DNA of 64,000 nucleotides from Lytechinus pictus (GCF_037042905.1 NC_087245.1:13906501-13970500); one strand, 5' to 3'; numbered from the stretch's first letter, positions 32,679-45,392 are shown. Notes: a model not told the origin generated them from the sequence alone. Numbers and translations: made by a program.

Positions 32679-33177
32679 TCTGAAAAAGCACTGAGCGCAC
32701 ACTCTCTTTATATAGATCTACAGTAACATACCTTTAATCACGTTAAGATATTTTCATTTACTTCACGTAGTCCGAGGAAATATGTTCAGTTGCTTCATTC
32801 ATTGATTGCTATCAGCATTTTAATAATATTAGGCATGTATCTGTTAAAATAACCCTCCCCAATGATATAAAAACAATCCTAATATTATGTTATTTTTAGT
32901 GAAATTGCTTAGCCTTTAACTTTGATTTTAGAGGAAATTACTAAAAAGGTTTGATTTTGTAGGAAATTACTAAAAAGATGATTATGTGCTCTGGTCCGTT
33001 TCATGAAAGTTGTCAGCACTAACAAGTTGTCTTTCTCCGACAGTTAACATAGCGACAGTCAGAGGCCACTTGTTTCACTGTTTATTATTTACAAAGAGGT
33101 TACTACAAGTTGTTTACATTTTTCTAATTTCTTTCAATATATATATATATAAATATGTCTTCTAATTTTTTTCAATA
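32679..33177. other. TRIM 3' flank
   Basis: AT-rich, no gene. A short TA run is at 33138-33152. Confidence 0.5.
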
Positions 33178-34013
33178 TGTAACTGTCAAAAAATATTTCC
33201 GCTTGAGTGAGCACCACTTACTTTTGTAAAGTTAGTGAAAAACGATTTGCGCAGAACTTTGAAATCGTTATGTGAATAAAAGAAGAACACATGAAATTTA
33301 GCTACTAAAATTTATTTGAAGATATCTTTTACCTTTTTTAACTTGTTTCCTTGCCCAAAACACTTCGAAGAGTGCATTGCGCTCCATCCCACTCCCCCAT
33401 ACACCGAGGCCATCGTGACGACATTTGCTTTACACTGAGCTGTGATTTACATGAAATGGCTTAGGATTGATTTTTCATTTTGTTAATCATCGTCAAGCTT
33501 GGAAATAGTGTGGAGAAAAAGTATTAAATGGAAAATGAGATGTAAACCCACTTTAAATGAAATAAACTTAGTGATAGAATGCTGGAGATGTCTGATATAA
33601 GTTTTTGTTCAGATTCAGTTATGTCCTCAGATCCAGCTGGCACAAAAAGGGTAGTTTACTAAGTGTTGAAATTTCAATTTGGGTGGCAAAATTGTTACAA
33701 AATGCTTGAATGTATCCGTTTTATTTCAATTGACTAAAGTGCAAGGGAAATGTATGAGAAATGTTTAAGTTTGATTTCGCCCTTTCCCCTTGACACAGCG
33801 TGAAAACAAGCATTTCTGCGCAAACAGATTTCTGCGAGCTTTACAAAAATGGACAGTGCTCACTCAAGTGTAACATTCTGTAATAACTTTTACTTTCATT
33901 GGATAGATGAGACCCAAACCCAAGGTTATATGTAAAAAAAAAATTACCCACATGTTGTATATGTTTTAATTCCCAGTGTTTTTTCAAAGTGTAAACTTTT
34001 TTGATACGCACTG
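33178..34013. mobile_element. Mariner-like MITE, left-truncated copy
   Basis: It matches 58270-58973 plus 62061-62220 and ends in TTTGATACGCACTG followed by TA (34014-34015), the mark of Tc1/mariner insertion. It lacks the left about 120 bp. It is an uninterrupted version of the element split at 58.2-62.2 kb. Confidence 0.85.
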
Positions 34014-34045
34014 TATATATATATTGTTCAAAACCCACCTACACC

Positions 34046-34350
34046 CGACAAAGGAAATAATAATTGGTATAGTGTCGAAAATCTGTCTATCTGACGGTCA
34101 ATCGGATCGGGGTTGCCCTAGCCACTAACCCGTCTCTGTGGTCTAGTGGTTAAGGCACCGGCGTTCAAAGCTGGGGGCCCGGGTTCGATTCCCGGCAGAG
34201 ACATTTTTCGGCATTACCAATTTTTCCAAAGGGCAGATAGCTCTGAGGAAACTTGATTTAAGCTACGCCTACCATTGTTCTCTTCATCCATTTCTTTCAC
34301 AAAATATTTATATAAAAGAGTTGCCAAAGCTGTTGTACATGTATAATTTC
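34046..34350 (+). mobile_element. tRNA-centred SINE, copy 3
   Basis: The most complete copy: left flank (ATAATTGGTATAGTGTCG), tRNA-like core, right flank ending near ACACATTTATATATAT. Confidence 0.85.
34132..34203 (+). tRNA. tRNA-like segment, anticodon UCA, copy 3
   Basis: The best fold of the three: all four stems pair (acceptor GTCTCTG, D stem GTCT/AGGC, anticodon stem CCGGC/GCTGG, T stem CCGGG/CCCGG). The loop GTTCAAA gives UCA, which would read UGA. The 4-nt variable loop is normal. SINE context argues against a working tRNA. Confidence 0.6.
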
Positions 34351-34357
34351 ACACATT

Positions 34358-34365
<8 letters not shown>

Positions 34366-34406
<41 letters not shown>

Positions 34407-34411
34407 GTGTG

Positions 34412-34483
<72 letters not shown>
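34366..34483. repeat. (AT)n microsatellite
   Basis: About 110 bp of alternating AT with small interruptions. Confidence 0.95.
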
Positions 34484-34484
<1 letters not shown>

Positions 34485-35830
34485 TTATGTACGTTGTACA
34501 TATAACTATCATGGTGTAAATATTTTTTTTTTTTTTTTTTTCATGTACGTGTAATAAGTCTCATAAAGGCCATTACAATTCGAAAGGTTTAAAACGGTGT
34601 TTAATACAAAGTTTACTGTAGAATTAATGAAGATCAACCATTGGTTTTGTTTCGCCACTTTACCCTAATTATGTTTTACGAAATTGAAGTTGGCCGGTAT
34701 ATTAATTCTTCCTTTTTTTTTTAAAGGGAACTGACAGGGACGCTCATTAGCCCGACCGTAATGTTTTTTAATTTAACACTTGTTTTGGAAAGAAGATTAT
34801 TTTATTAATACCGAATGAACGTAAATTTTTCTGGTAATTGACAAAGAAAAAAAGTGGTGAGATAGGGCATTGTACCTATCGGTGCAAATATTAATTCCTT
34901 ACATGTTTTATTGCAAATGTCATTGTGCATGTTTTCTATCATACTGAAAAGTTCATTGTTCGAGTTTGAAATGTTCTACAATACGTTCTGGACAAATCTT
35001 CAAATAATTTAGCGAGAGGTTCAACTTTGTAACGTAGCGCTGTAAATAAAATATTTAGAGAGTTTGGCAAATTTAAAATTAGTGACAATATATTGCGTAT
35101 ACAGGTAGACCTATACAGCCAATCATGTCGCTATATATATGCTGCAAAAAGGAGGCGGTGTGTTGGGCAGACTCTGTCATACACGGCACTTGGAAGAACT
35201 TTTAGCTGTTTATTCAATTACCAATTGAACAACGTGCACCACTTCACCTTTGAACCCTTGTTGTATATACAGAATATGGGGTTAATACATCTAGATGTAT
35301 ATTCACTCAATTCATTTTCCATTGCTTCCGAGCCATTTATAAAGTGAGATGTATACTCAAATGATTTAAAATGAAACTTCATTAATTTGAAAGTCAGCCT
35401 TAGTTTAATGATTATTATTGTTATGATAATTGCTTATATTATCATTGTAATTATTGTTATTCTACTTCTTCTCCTCTTCTTATCCCTCTTCTTCTTCTTC
35501 CTCTTCTCCTTCTTCTTCTTCTTATTATTGTTGTTGTTGTGTTTATTATTATTATCATAATTAATATTGATATTATTCAATGTATTACTATCCATTTTGC
35601 AAAAGACATTAATCAAAAAGCTATTCACAGAGTGCAAAACATGGTAGGGAAAGGAGAGGGCAACTTTATTACCTTTGTAATATAATTGATCGGGATGGGT
35701 ATCTAGTTCTGCATTGCTTGTAAATTAATCTTTAGCTTTCATTTTCATAATTATGATTGCAGGGGCTTTTTTCAATTTTCATATATTTGATACGACACTT
35801 GTTTCTATCTATTTCGCCTTTTGTGTTCTT
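34484..35830 (+). repeat. Direct segmental duplication, copy 1
   Basis: From ACATTTATGTACGTTGTACA to TTTGTGTTCTT, matched at 36540-37777. It contains a (TTC)n tract (35460-35525). Copy 1 carries about 165 bp (roughly 35242-35406) absent from copy 2. No gene recognised. Confidence 0.9.
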
Positions 35831-36539
35831 GAAATGTGCATTGAAATGTGGGGCAAGGTCAAAATTCAAAAGTTGCAAAATGACACAATATTGAAAGTCA
35901 CTGTTCTTTTTTCCGTGGTGATGAGTGAGTTTCTCAGCGGTTTCTTTTGTTTTCTTGCACCTTAAAGGTCCCATGACACAGAAATCATTCATTTTAGAAG
36001 TAAGCAATTTCCTAATGTAGTGTTTCGTGTAAAACACAACATTAACATGGAATCAAACACACCTCTGCACAAGCAAACACATAAAAACAAGCATGCATGG
36101 GTATTTCAAACCACGACTCAAACCATGTTATCTCACAGAACCATCACTACATAAACCACATTTAAAAAAACATAAAAAATGAAGAAGCAGGGGTTTGATT
36201 TGAATGGATTTTCATCTCTATTGACACATTCAAGAATCATGTTCTGTATTGACCCTTCATCATGTTCATGACCATTTCTGCTCGTTTTGCAGATTTTCAA
36301 GTCAGACTTCATCCAACACTTTTGAATCCTGCTCTTTTCGTGATGGCATGATCATAACAAGCATGGTGTCATTTTAAAGAGAATTAAATTATCTTTTGAA
36401 TGATATCAAATATGCATTGTGTAGAATTGGAAGTTGGGAGAAAATAATGGCTAAACTCAGATTTCCAAACTTTTTAAGAGGGGTTTATATACATCATAAA
36501 TATGTCTTCTATTTTTTTGATATATATGTACATATATAT
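35831..36539. other. Spacer between duplicated segments
   Basis: Single-copy within the window. No gene. It contains a possible MITE start (AAAGGTCCCATGACACAG, 35965) without a matching end found. Confidence 0.5.
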
Positions 36540-37777
36540 ACATTTATGTACGTTGTACATAGAACTATCATGGTGTAAATAATTTTTTTTTTTTTTTTTC
36601 ATCTACGTGTAATAAGTCTCATAACGGCCATTATAATTCAAAGGGTTTAGAATTGTGTTTAATACAAAGTGTACTGTAGAATTAATGAAGGTCAACCATT
36701 TTTTTTCTCACTTTACCCTTATGTTTTACGAAATTGAAGTTGATCGGTATATTCATCATTTTTTAAGAAAGGGAACTGAAAGGGAAGCTCATTAGCCCAA
36801 CCGTAATGTTATTAATTTGACACTTGTTTTGGAGAGAAGTTTCTTTTATTATTACCGAATGAACTTAAATTTTCCTGGTAATTGACAAAGAAAAAAAAGT
36901 TTTGAGATAGGGCATTGTATATATCGGTGTAAATATTCATTCCCTACATGTTTTATTGCAAATGTCTTTGTGCATGTTTTCTATCATACTGAAAAGTTCA
37001 TTATTCGAGTTTGAAATGTTCTACAATACGTTCTGGACAAATCTTCAAATAATTTAGCGAGAGGTTCAACTTTGTAACGTAGCGCTGTAAATAAAATGTT
37101 TAGAAAGTTTGGCAAACTTAAAATTAGTGACAATATATTGCGTATACAGGTAGACCTATATAGCCAATCACGTCGCCATATATATTATGTTGTACCCTTA
37201 AAAAGAAGGCGGTGTGTTGGGCAGACTCTGTCATACACGGCACTTGGTAGAACTTTTAGCTGTTTATTCAGTTTCCAATTGAACAATGTGCACCATGATT
37301 ATTATTGTTATGATAATTGCTTATATTATCATTGTAATTATTGTTATTCTACTTCTTCTCCTCTTCTCCTCCCTCTTCTTTTTCTTCTTCCTCTTCTCCT
37401 TCTTCTTCTTCTTCTTCTTCTCCTTCTTTTTCTTCTTCTTCTTATTATTATTGTTATTATTAATATTGTTGTTGTGTTTATTATTATCATTATTGTTGTT
37501 ATCATTATTAATATTGATATTATTCAATGTATTACTATCAATTTTCCTAAAGACATTAATCAAAAAGCTATTCACAGAGTGCAAAACATGGCAGGGAAAG
37601 GAGAGGGCAACTTTATTACCTTTGTAACATAATTGATCGTGATGGGTATGTAGTTCTGCATTGCTTGTAAATTAATCTTTAGCTTTCATTTTTATGATTA
37701 TGATTGTAGGGGCTTTTTTCAATTTTCATATATTTGATACGACACCTGTTTCTATCCATTTCGCCTTTTGTGTTCTT
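36540..37777 (+). repeat. Direct segmental duplication, copy 2
   Basis: Same order as copy 1 with scattered substitutions. The (TTC)n tract is longer (37350-37442). Long open frames over the tract are low-complexity artefacts. Confidence 0.9.
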
Positions 37778-39419
37778 AGAGAGTAGTTGTTCATATAAAT
37801 AGATATTGCTCAAGGTGAAGTTTTTTGTTGCAAAAAAGTCAGTTCATATTTGTCAATTAATTAATGCTTATGATATCAACATGTAGTGGAAGTGATTAGA
37901 AATTGTGGAAGTATTTATCATACATGTAAAATGACACTATATAGTTTTGATGATGGGAAAAGTACATTGTAAAGCTTTTGAAATATTCAAAGTATGCAGC
38001 TGTTTGATTTAAAAGTATTTTTTAAGACGGAGTTGAATTTCACATTTTTCGCGTGTTTCTCTACTTATGTATTAATTTTAGAGAGCAACGTGCAGAAATA
38101 TAATGCAAGTGATTATAATTTGATGTCATTTTGGTTATTAGTAAATTCAAAAGAAACAAGAATAACAAGATTCATGATTAGTATACTATTTAATATCAAA
38201 GGTAAAGTTCGGGATCAGAGCGGGGTGGTCAAGGGAGAAGGGGTGTGTCAAGCCGTTAAGTTAAGAACGATACATTTTTTTTCCTTTTTCCGATAACCTT
38301 ATTTTTCAACTCATATTGATGACTGCGCCGACGGGTGCATAGACCTCTTTACAATTTAAGACTGGCTTTAGACACATTCAACTCTATGTGAAACACTCCC
38401 AGATAATGTCATTTACTTGCTTACTTAATGTGTGAAATAAATACACCTACATTTGTCATTTATAACATGCGCATCATGAATAAACTTTTGCATTATATTT
38501 TGAGTTTAATTTCTTGTGGGATTTCAATTTGTCAAAAACTTTTAAGGAGATAAAGGATTGATAGTGATGGATCTTTAATAGAGAGAGAGAGAGGGGGGTG
38601 ATGAAGGATGGAGAGAGGAAATAGAGAGTATGTGTATATGTGCGGGTGTGTGTTTGTGGGTGTGTGTGCACGTGTGTGTATTTCAAATAAACGGAAATGC
38701 GAGAGGCATTATTGGTAACTTGGTGTGCACTTGTTAAAAAAAAGTGTGTGCGAAGGTGGGTATGCAGTTTTGTGTATATGTTTGTTTATGTACGTTCAGT
38801 TGTGTGGGAGTGTTTGGGCGGGTGTGTGTATAATTATGTTGAAGCTTGATGTAAAATGGAAGCAGGGATGCAATGATAATATGTTGATTTTGTTTTCCTG
38901 CAAATCTTTCAATATTAATTGAATTAGGGTTGGAGGCTCGGTTTACTTTTTTTTTTTGAGGTATAAAAGTATTTTTAAGGGATTTCATTACATCCTTATA
39001 TTTGATTCAGTTTTTGGTAAACATTAGTTTGTTGATATGAAATGAAGATTTGTATTTTTTTGTATTGATCTTGAGTTTAGGTAAATCATTTAAATGAAAT
39101 CCTTAATCAAAAACATGTTGAAAAATAGTGTCATGTGTGTGGAGAGAGAAAGAGAAAGGTTGAAAAGGATTGAGGAAGAGGGGGGCGGGAGAGGTGGTCG
39201 AGAGAGAGAGTTAAGATGAGAGGGATGAAGAAATAGGAAGAGTGTCGATAGAGACAGAAGAAGAGTGCTCGAAGATGAAGGTAGGAAGAGGGTGGAGAGA
39301 GGGGGAGTGAAAGTGGTGAAGATAGGAAGAGGTTGGAGAGGGGGCGGGGAGAAAAAGCGAGACTTTGATTTGAGACAAAGATAAAAGTCCTTGAGTCGGG
39401 TCTAGAATTTATAATTTGT
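37778..39419. other. Intergenic, simple repeats
   Basis: No gene. (GA)n/(TG)n patches are at 38580-38680, and a purine-rich stretch at 39138-39365. Confidence 0.5.
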
Positions 39420-39423
39420 TTAA

Positions 39424-40001
39424 AGGTCAAGTCCACCTCAGAAAAATGTTGATTTGAATCAATAGAGAAAATCAGGAAAGCAAAATGCTGAAAATGTCAT
39501 CAAAGTCGGATGTAAAATAAGAAAGTTATGACATTTTAACGTTTTGCTTATTTTTCACAAAATAGTTATATGCACAATATTTAGTCACATCCAAATGAGA
39601 GAATCAATGTTGTCCCTCACTCACTATTTCTTTCGTGTTTTTTTTTTGGTTTGAATTTTACAATATTTCAATTTTTACAGATTTGACAATAAGGATCAAC
39701 TTGAGTGAACCATAAAATGTTAAACAGTGGTAATTCCACGTGTTCAGGGAGAAATAAAACTTTATTTCTCAGGACAATTATTTAATATAATAAAATACAA
39801 AAGAAATGGTGAGTGAGTGATGTCATCAGTTCCTCATTTGCATACCGACCAGGATGTGCATTTAACTATTTTGTTAAGCGAAACCTACAAATGTCATAAT
39901 TTTCTTGTTTTACATCCGATTTTGATGAGATTTCATTGTTATGCTTGTTGTATTTTTCTCTTTTTATTCATATTAACTATTTGTTGTGGTGGACTTGTCC
40001 T
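39424..40001. mobile_element. MITE family D, copy 2
   Basis: Ends AGGTCAAGTCCACC and GGTGGACTTGTCCT are inverted, with TTAA on both sides (39420-39423, 40002-40005). Non-coding, 578 bp. Confidence 0.9.
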
Positions 40002-40075
40002 TTAAGATAACAATTATACGGCCTCGTTCCCACTGTCGTGCGAACGCCACCAATGGCCTTCCGTAATTGGCTCGG

Positions 40076-40298
40076 TGTAAAAATGGCAAAGGTAAAAATG
40101 GCAGTGGTAAAAATGGCAGAGGTAAAAATGGCAGAGGTAAAAATGGCAAAGGTAAAAATGGCACAGGTAAGAATGGCAGAAGTAAAAGTGGGAAAGGTAA
40201 AAATGGCAGAGGTGAAAATGGCAAAGGTAAAAATGACAGAGGTATAACTGACAGCGGTAACAATGGCAGAGGTAATATTGGCAGAGGTATAAATAGTC
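40076..40298 (+). repeat. 15-bp tandem array, left arm
   Basis: About 15 units of GGTAAAAATGGCAGA with variants. The 15-bp period keeps several frames open (for example MAEVK repeats), which is not evidence of a protein. Confidence 0.95.
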
Positions 40299-40590
40299 AG
40301 TCTTAAATCCCCATGCCAAAAAATCCAAAAGCCCCTCCATGCATACAGGAGATTAAATAAGAAAGTTTCTGAGAAGAGAATTGCAATTATAATGTTTGAC
40401 TAATGGAAAGGGTAATTTTTTTAAATGATACTGCAGTGTAGATCTTCTGCACCAAGTTTATAACACTTCAGTTGGTATTTCTTATTTTTTTCCTGGACTT
40501 ACATGCACGGCCTTCTCATGTCAAATCGCTCTTCTAATATTCAAATTTGAAGCACACTTTGAATTCCAAGTATTGTACTTAATTCATTAC

Positions 40591-41069
40591 AGGGGAAATT
40601 CACACTGACATAAAGTTTATTGTAGAAATAGCAGAAAATAATTGAAATGATTTGGTGGGGATTTTAGGGAATCCATCAAAAAATTAAAAATCTATTAGAA
40701 TTTTACATTTTAACGGTGACGTCATTTGCGAGCAGTTTTTCCCACATATGGTGTAATAAAAAATATAAATGAAATGTCATTTTCTTTAAAAAAATGAAAC
40801 TGGTTTTTATTGTACCTTAAGTATATCAACATACAAATCATTTCACATCCGCTCCTGAAAGATTTTTTTTGGCAAACATGAACCACTCGATTACAAAATT
40901 GAAAAGTATATGTTTTGGTGCATAAAATACGGGGCAGCTGCTAGTATATGACGTCACAGATCAAAAACTCAAACTTCTAATAACTTTCTTAATCTTTGAT
41001 GGACTTTCCGCAAACCACCAATATATATTTTTTGCTAATTTTACAGTAAACCATTGGTGAATTTCCCCT
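40591..41069. mobile_element. MITE family B, intact copy inside the TU-like element
   Basis: Inverted ends AGGGGAAATTCAC (40591-40603) and GTGAATTTCCCCT (41057-41069). It includes two TGACGTCA sites. Non-coding. Confidence 0.85.
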
Positions 41070-41747
41070 TCAAAATAGGTCGATAGAATGGTACCTAAGA
41101 AACACCTATAAATTTAAATCCCTGATTCGCTACACATTTCAAAATTCATGCGGTAACCGTTACCATAAAAACTAGTTTAGGAACCTGACATCCACTTGCA
41201 CTAGGTGCAATGATGTATTGCTCTGAAAGTCTGAACACTAGTTGCTATTATTTCATTTACATTAAACTACATGCGTATCATATCAATATCTATTCGGATC
41301 CATTATGATGTTGAAATATAAAAATTACTTTTATTACAGAGCGTTCTGTTATTTTTTTGTTATCCAGGTTATGCAAGTGGTTCAAAGAAATCCCGAACTT
41401 GTCTATTTCCATGATTTCAGTGTGTTACTGGTAGCGCACATTGGTGTTTACATTAAAATTTGTTGGGTATGTATGGGACGAAATGCTGTTCTACTATAAG
41501 AACTGGCCAAGATAAATCATTTCATCAATCACTAATTGAAATCATTTTGGCATGAAAATGTTTGAGTTCAATCATATCAACGATAAAGTATAGACCTAAA
41601 TTGATGACAAAAATCCATATAATATCAAATCAGTTCATAATACTCATTTTGTCGAGAGGAGTCCATTCAAGTTCAATAATTATGACTGATATTAACCGAA
41701 AACATGGAAAAGGCTCTGCCTTCCTTGTTGATGTAGCATGTCATGAT

Positions 41748-41968
41748 CTTTACCTCTGTCATTTATGCCTCTGCCATTTTTACCTCTGCTATTATTACCT
41801 CTGCTATTTTTTACCTCTGCCATTTTTACCTCTGCCATTTTTACCTCTGCCATTTTTTATCTCTACCATTTTTACCTCTGCCATTTTTACCTCTGCCATT
41901 ATTACCTCTGCCATTATTACCTCTGCCATTATTACCTCTGCCATTTTTACCTCTGCCATCTTTACCCG
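41748..41968 (-). repeat. 15-bp tandem array, right arm
   Basis: About 15 units of TCTGCCATTTTTACC, the reverse complement of the left-arm unit. Confidence 0.95.
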
Positions 41969-42089
41969 GCACCCCGTAATTGATCGCCAGAATTTGTGAA
42001 TCATTTTCAATTTTTTTTCTGCGATTAGTACGATTGCCACGACTGATCTGATACGATCTGATACCATCATACGATTATTACACGATTAA

Positions 42090-42684
42090 AGGGGTGGTCC
42101 GAGCTGAAAATATTTATATCTTAAAAATAGAGTAAAATTCACAGAGCAAAATGCTGAAAATTTCATCAAAATCGGATAACGAAGTTATTGAATTTGAAAG
42201 TTTAAACACATTTTATGAAAACAGTTATATGCACATCGTCATGAATATTCATTAGGTGAGCTGATGATATCACATCCCCACTTTCTTTTTCTAATGTTAT
42301 TACATGAAATCATAAATGTTTCATTTTTTCATACATTATTATGTAAATGATGTGTTTCCGTTATGAGTTGCGACAATAAATGACTAATGCACTTAATCAG
42401 TTGAAGATTCAATTGTTTTAGTTCTTGGTAGATAAATTTTGAATTATCCTAATTTCATTTAATAAAATACAAAAGAACAAGTGGGGATATGACATCATCA
42501 GTCCACCTAATAAATATTCATAAAGACATGCCTAGAACTGTTTCACCGGAATAATGCAAAATCTTTAAAATTCAATAACTTCGTTATTTGTTATCCGATT
42601 TTGATCAAATTTTCAGCATTTTGTAAATCTGTGAATTTTACTCTATTTATTGAGATAGAAATATCTCCAGCCTGGACCATCCCT
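42090..42684. mobile_element. MITE family E, copy 1
   Basis: Inverted ends AGGGGTGGTCCGAGCTG and CAGCCTGGACCATCCCT. TTAA on the left (42086-42089), GTAA on the right. Non-coding. Confidence 0.8.
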
Positions 42685-43166
42685 GTAAGATCACCGTTTT
42701 AATCGTGGGGCGAATCCTGAAAATGGGAATTATGTATAAGAATGAAAATATAACTACGCAAAGATAAAGAGCGATGACAATCGTACCCGCCATATCATAT
42801 AATCTTGCATCGATTCGTCTCATTTATGCTGGTCGAAAGTATAAATGTGCAATAGATCCCGGGAATAGATCCAACGATAACATATAACCTGTAACATGTG
42901 TGAGGTTTTACTAATCACAACGCAGGAAATACGTGTATTTCTTCTAAAACCCTTCATGCGTTTTGATGGGTCATACAAACAAACAGAAGTATTTTCATGC
43001 ATTTCTTATTTATTTCGCAAATTAGATTTTTGCAAATTAGGGCAGACCGTATGGTGAATGGTTGTGTTCTTGTGAGAACAATAATTTTTCTCGTTCGTCT
43101 CAAAATTCCACATTAGTAGGACCCCTCTTTCTCAGCTGCTGATAGGAAATTTGACTCCTTACCATT
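42685..43166. other. Intergenic, no gene seen
   Basis: Unique-looking sequence with no recognised gene. Confidence 0.5.
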
Positions 43167-43448
43167 GGCGGCGGAAGCCAAAAATTTTGAGGGGGTCCAC
43201 CTGCAATTTTGGGTTGGACACAGGTAAAAATTTGACAAGCAAAAAAAAAAAAAAAAAAAAAACGTCATCAACCAAAATTTTAGGGGGGGGGCACAAAAAT
43301 GTTAGGGGAAGTCGACCTGAATTTAAGGGGGAACGCAGGAAACATAATTGACAAGCAAAAAAAAGTTATCAATCCAGGGGGACCGTCCCCCACCTCAAAT
43401 TTAGGGGGACAGGACAACCCGTCCCACCCCCCCCCCGCTTCCGCCGCC
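43167..43448. mobile_element. MITE with GGCGGCGGAAGC inverted ends, copy 2
   Basis: Perfect 12-bp inverted ends GGCGGCGGAAGC / GCTTCCGCCGCC. The interior has TTGACAAGCA-poly-A blocks shared with 10885-11059. Confidence 0.85.
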
Positions 43449-43749
43449 TTTGCTGCATACCGTACATAAACAACATTCCCGACCTTTCGTTGGAGAACGC
43501 GAACGCTTATTTGCGACGGTAGCTGATTTTGGAAGAGACTTTTGGGCCCGTCGTCATGGTCGTAAAACTCTGTCCTGCAATGCAAATTGTGTGACATGAG
43601 ATTTTTTTTTCGTTTCGCATCTGGAACGGAAACATTCAATCTGCGTTTCGTGTGCAAAATTCTGGTTGCTACTATGGTAACAGCGATATATCCGATTTAG
43701 GACGACTTTCCAAAGCAACATTTGGTTCCTCCCAGAGCTCGAGAGGCCG

Positions 43750-44063
43750 CCCGGGGGGGGGGGGGGGGGCGGGCCACTTCCATTGAAGAGTGGATACCAG
43801 GCGCGACCACGCGTAAAAAGTGAAAGAGTGGGCAAGTACGTTACGTATAGGCCTATGTAACGTTATAAGGGTGTCAAAAACGATGTTTAAAATACTGAAA
43901 AGGAGGATATGTTTTCAGTACTTGTAGGGTTTTACAAGCTAAATACTTGTTAAGAGATGCATTTTCATAATCTGGAAAAGCCTTGCTTCCCTTGTTTAGG
44001 GTGCTTTTCGAAACCGTATGGTCGTGCCTGGTATCCACTCATCAATGGAAGTGGTCCTCCCGG
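43750..44063. mobile_element. G-run element, copy 2
   Basis: Same family as 29270-29753: CCCGGGGG start, CACTTCCATTGAAGAGTGGA and its inverted partner near 44030-44055, CCCGGG end. No target duplication found, so one end may be altered. Confidence 0.75.
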
Positions 44064-44938
44064 GAATTCCAATCTAATCCCCCATTTCTGGGGAAAGTAA
44101 AACATAATGCCCATTACATTGTGTGCCAGAGGCATATCGTTTGTGTAGGAGTAAACAAAAGAAAAAACCCCGGCTGGTACGTGTTCACACGTACGTATAC
44201 ATGCTGTGTACATAATCAACGCATGCGAAATGGTTTCGGATGGAGAGGTGATTTGACCCATGGAATCAATTGCCAGAGATCCACCAATAATCCACATTAA
44301 ATGCAATATCGATTCGATGGACTGTAATGATCTATATATAAGTCTTAATTCAATAACTTTTTCCTCACTCAATATGTACTCGATTTGTTTGAAAAACCAC
44401 TTTCTTATCCAGGTCATAATCTATTGTAGGTCCTGCATTTCGAATATCTCCAGCCATTAGTCGTAATGTACATGCATGTATGGTGCGGATGTCGCGGGAA
44501 AGAATTTTGCACACGAAAAGCAGATCTGTAGGGCCTGTAATCCCCCTGTAACACAAAGCTTAGCATTGATTGTAGACATGTTTAGAGCAGTTTTCTACAT
44601 TTGATTATATTAAAGGAGAGTGAAACCCTTGAAACCAGCTGAATCCATATCAAAGAGAAAAATCAAAGAAACATATTGTTGAAAGTTTGAGGAAGATTGA
44701 ATGAATAATAAGAAAGTTATGAGCATTTGAATATTGAGATCACTACCATGTAGATCCTCCCATTGGCAATGCGACCAAGATCTGTGATGTCACACACGTA
44801 CAACTCCCTCATTGCTTTAGTACTTATTTCACTTATATTCTCACTTTTATAGAATCTATCACAAGGTGAGGTGTTCTCTTTATGAGAGGACTATGGTGGC
44901 CCTGAAGGGACATCGCAAATATAGACCAAATCGCGAAT

Positions 44939-45004
44939 ATTCATGACGAAATTGGCGACGAAATTCACGACGTCGTGAATTTCGACGCCAATTTCGTCGT
45001 GAAT
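44939..45004. repeat. Near-perfect 66-bp palindrome
   Basis: Arms of 33 bp centred on GACGTC (between 44971 and 44972) pair at 31 of 33 positions, with no spacer. Strong cruciform potential. Confidence 0.9.
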
Positions 45005-45089
45005 TTGTTTTGCTTGCCTGGGCGGTTTTGCCGGTTGAAACCAATTCGTCTGCTGCTAATTCCTCCACTGCAGGGTCGATCTACATTCA

Positions 45090-45392
45090 TTTAGTCTAAT
45101 GCAATTCTGTCCATTAACTTTTCGCCTAACAACCATATGGTCCAATAACCATTTGATCCAGTCATCACTTCGTCTAATCACCAGTTCGTCTATGACCATT
45201 TCGTCTCATAACTAGTTGGTCTAATATCAATTTTATTTTCCTTAATTTCATCCAATTAACACTTAGTTCAATTAAACCAAATGGCATATGGAATAAATGG
45301 CAATTGGACCAACTTGGTTATTAGACAAAATGGCAGTTAGACCATGTGGATAGTGGACGAACTGATGGTAGACCAAATGAAAGCAGACGAGT
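45090..45392. repeat. Inverted CCATTTGGTCTAAT-type motif cluster
   Basis: The left part repeats variants of TCGTCTAATAACCATTTG about every 17-20 bp; the right part repeats the reverse complement (ACCAAATGG, TTAGACAAAATGG). The whole is an imperfect long inverted repeat. Function unknown. Confidence 0.75.

Larger units (their letters stand above)
40069..41973. mobile_element. TU-like foldback transposon
   Basis: A 1905-bp element with an exact 8-bp direct repeat CCGTAATT on both sides (40061-40068, 41974-41981). Its ends GGCTCGGTGTAAAAATGGCA and the complement of the right end agree at about 15 of 20 positions without gaps. Both arms are arrays of a 15-bp unit (GGTAAAAATGGCAGA), about 15 units left (40076-40298) and about 15 inverted right (41748-41968). 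The middle is non-coding and holds a MITE. Sea urchin TU elements are known for long inverted repeats of 15-bp units and 8-bp duplications. Confidence 0.85.

Noticed and set aside
28443-34203. Functional suppressor or Sec tRNA genes
   Set aside because: All three copies are embedded in a longer repeat, and copy 2 has D-arm defects; listed as tRNA-like only.
37096-37632. 178-residue Leu/Phe-rich frame
   Set aside because: Produced by the (TTC)n/(TTA)n microsatellite; no codon or domain signal.
40038-40306. MAEVK/KNGRG repeat peptides
   Set aside because: A 15-bp repeat keeps frames open automatically; unrelated frames are equally open and both strands show it.
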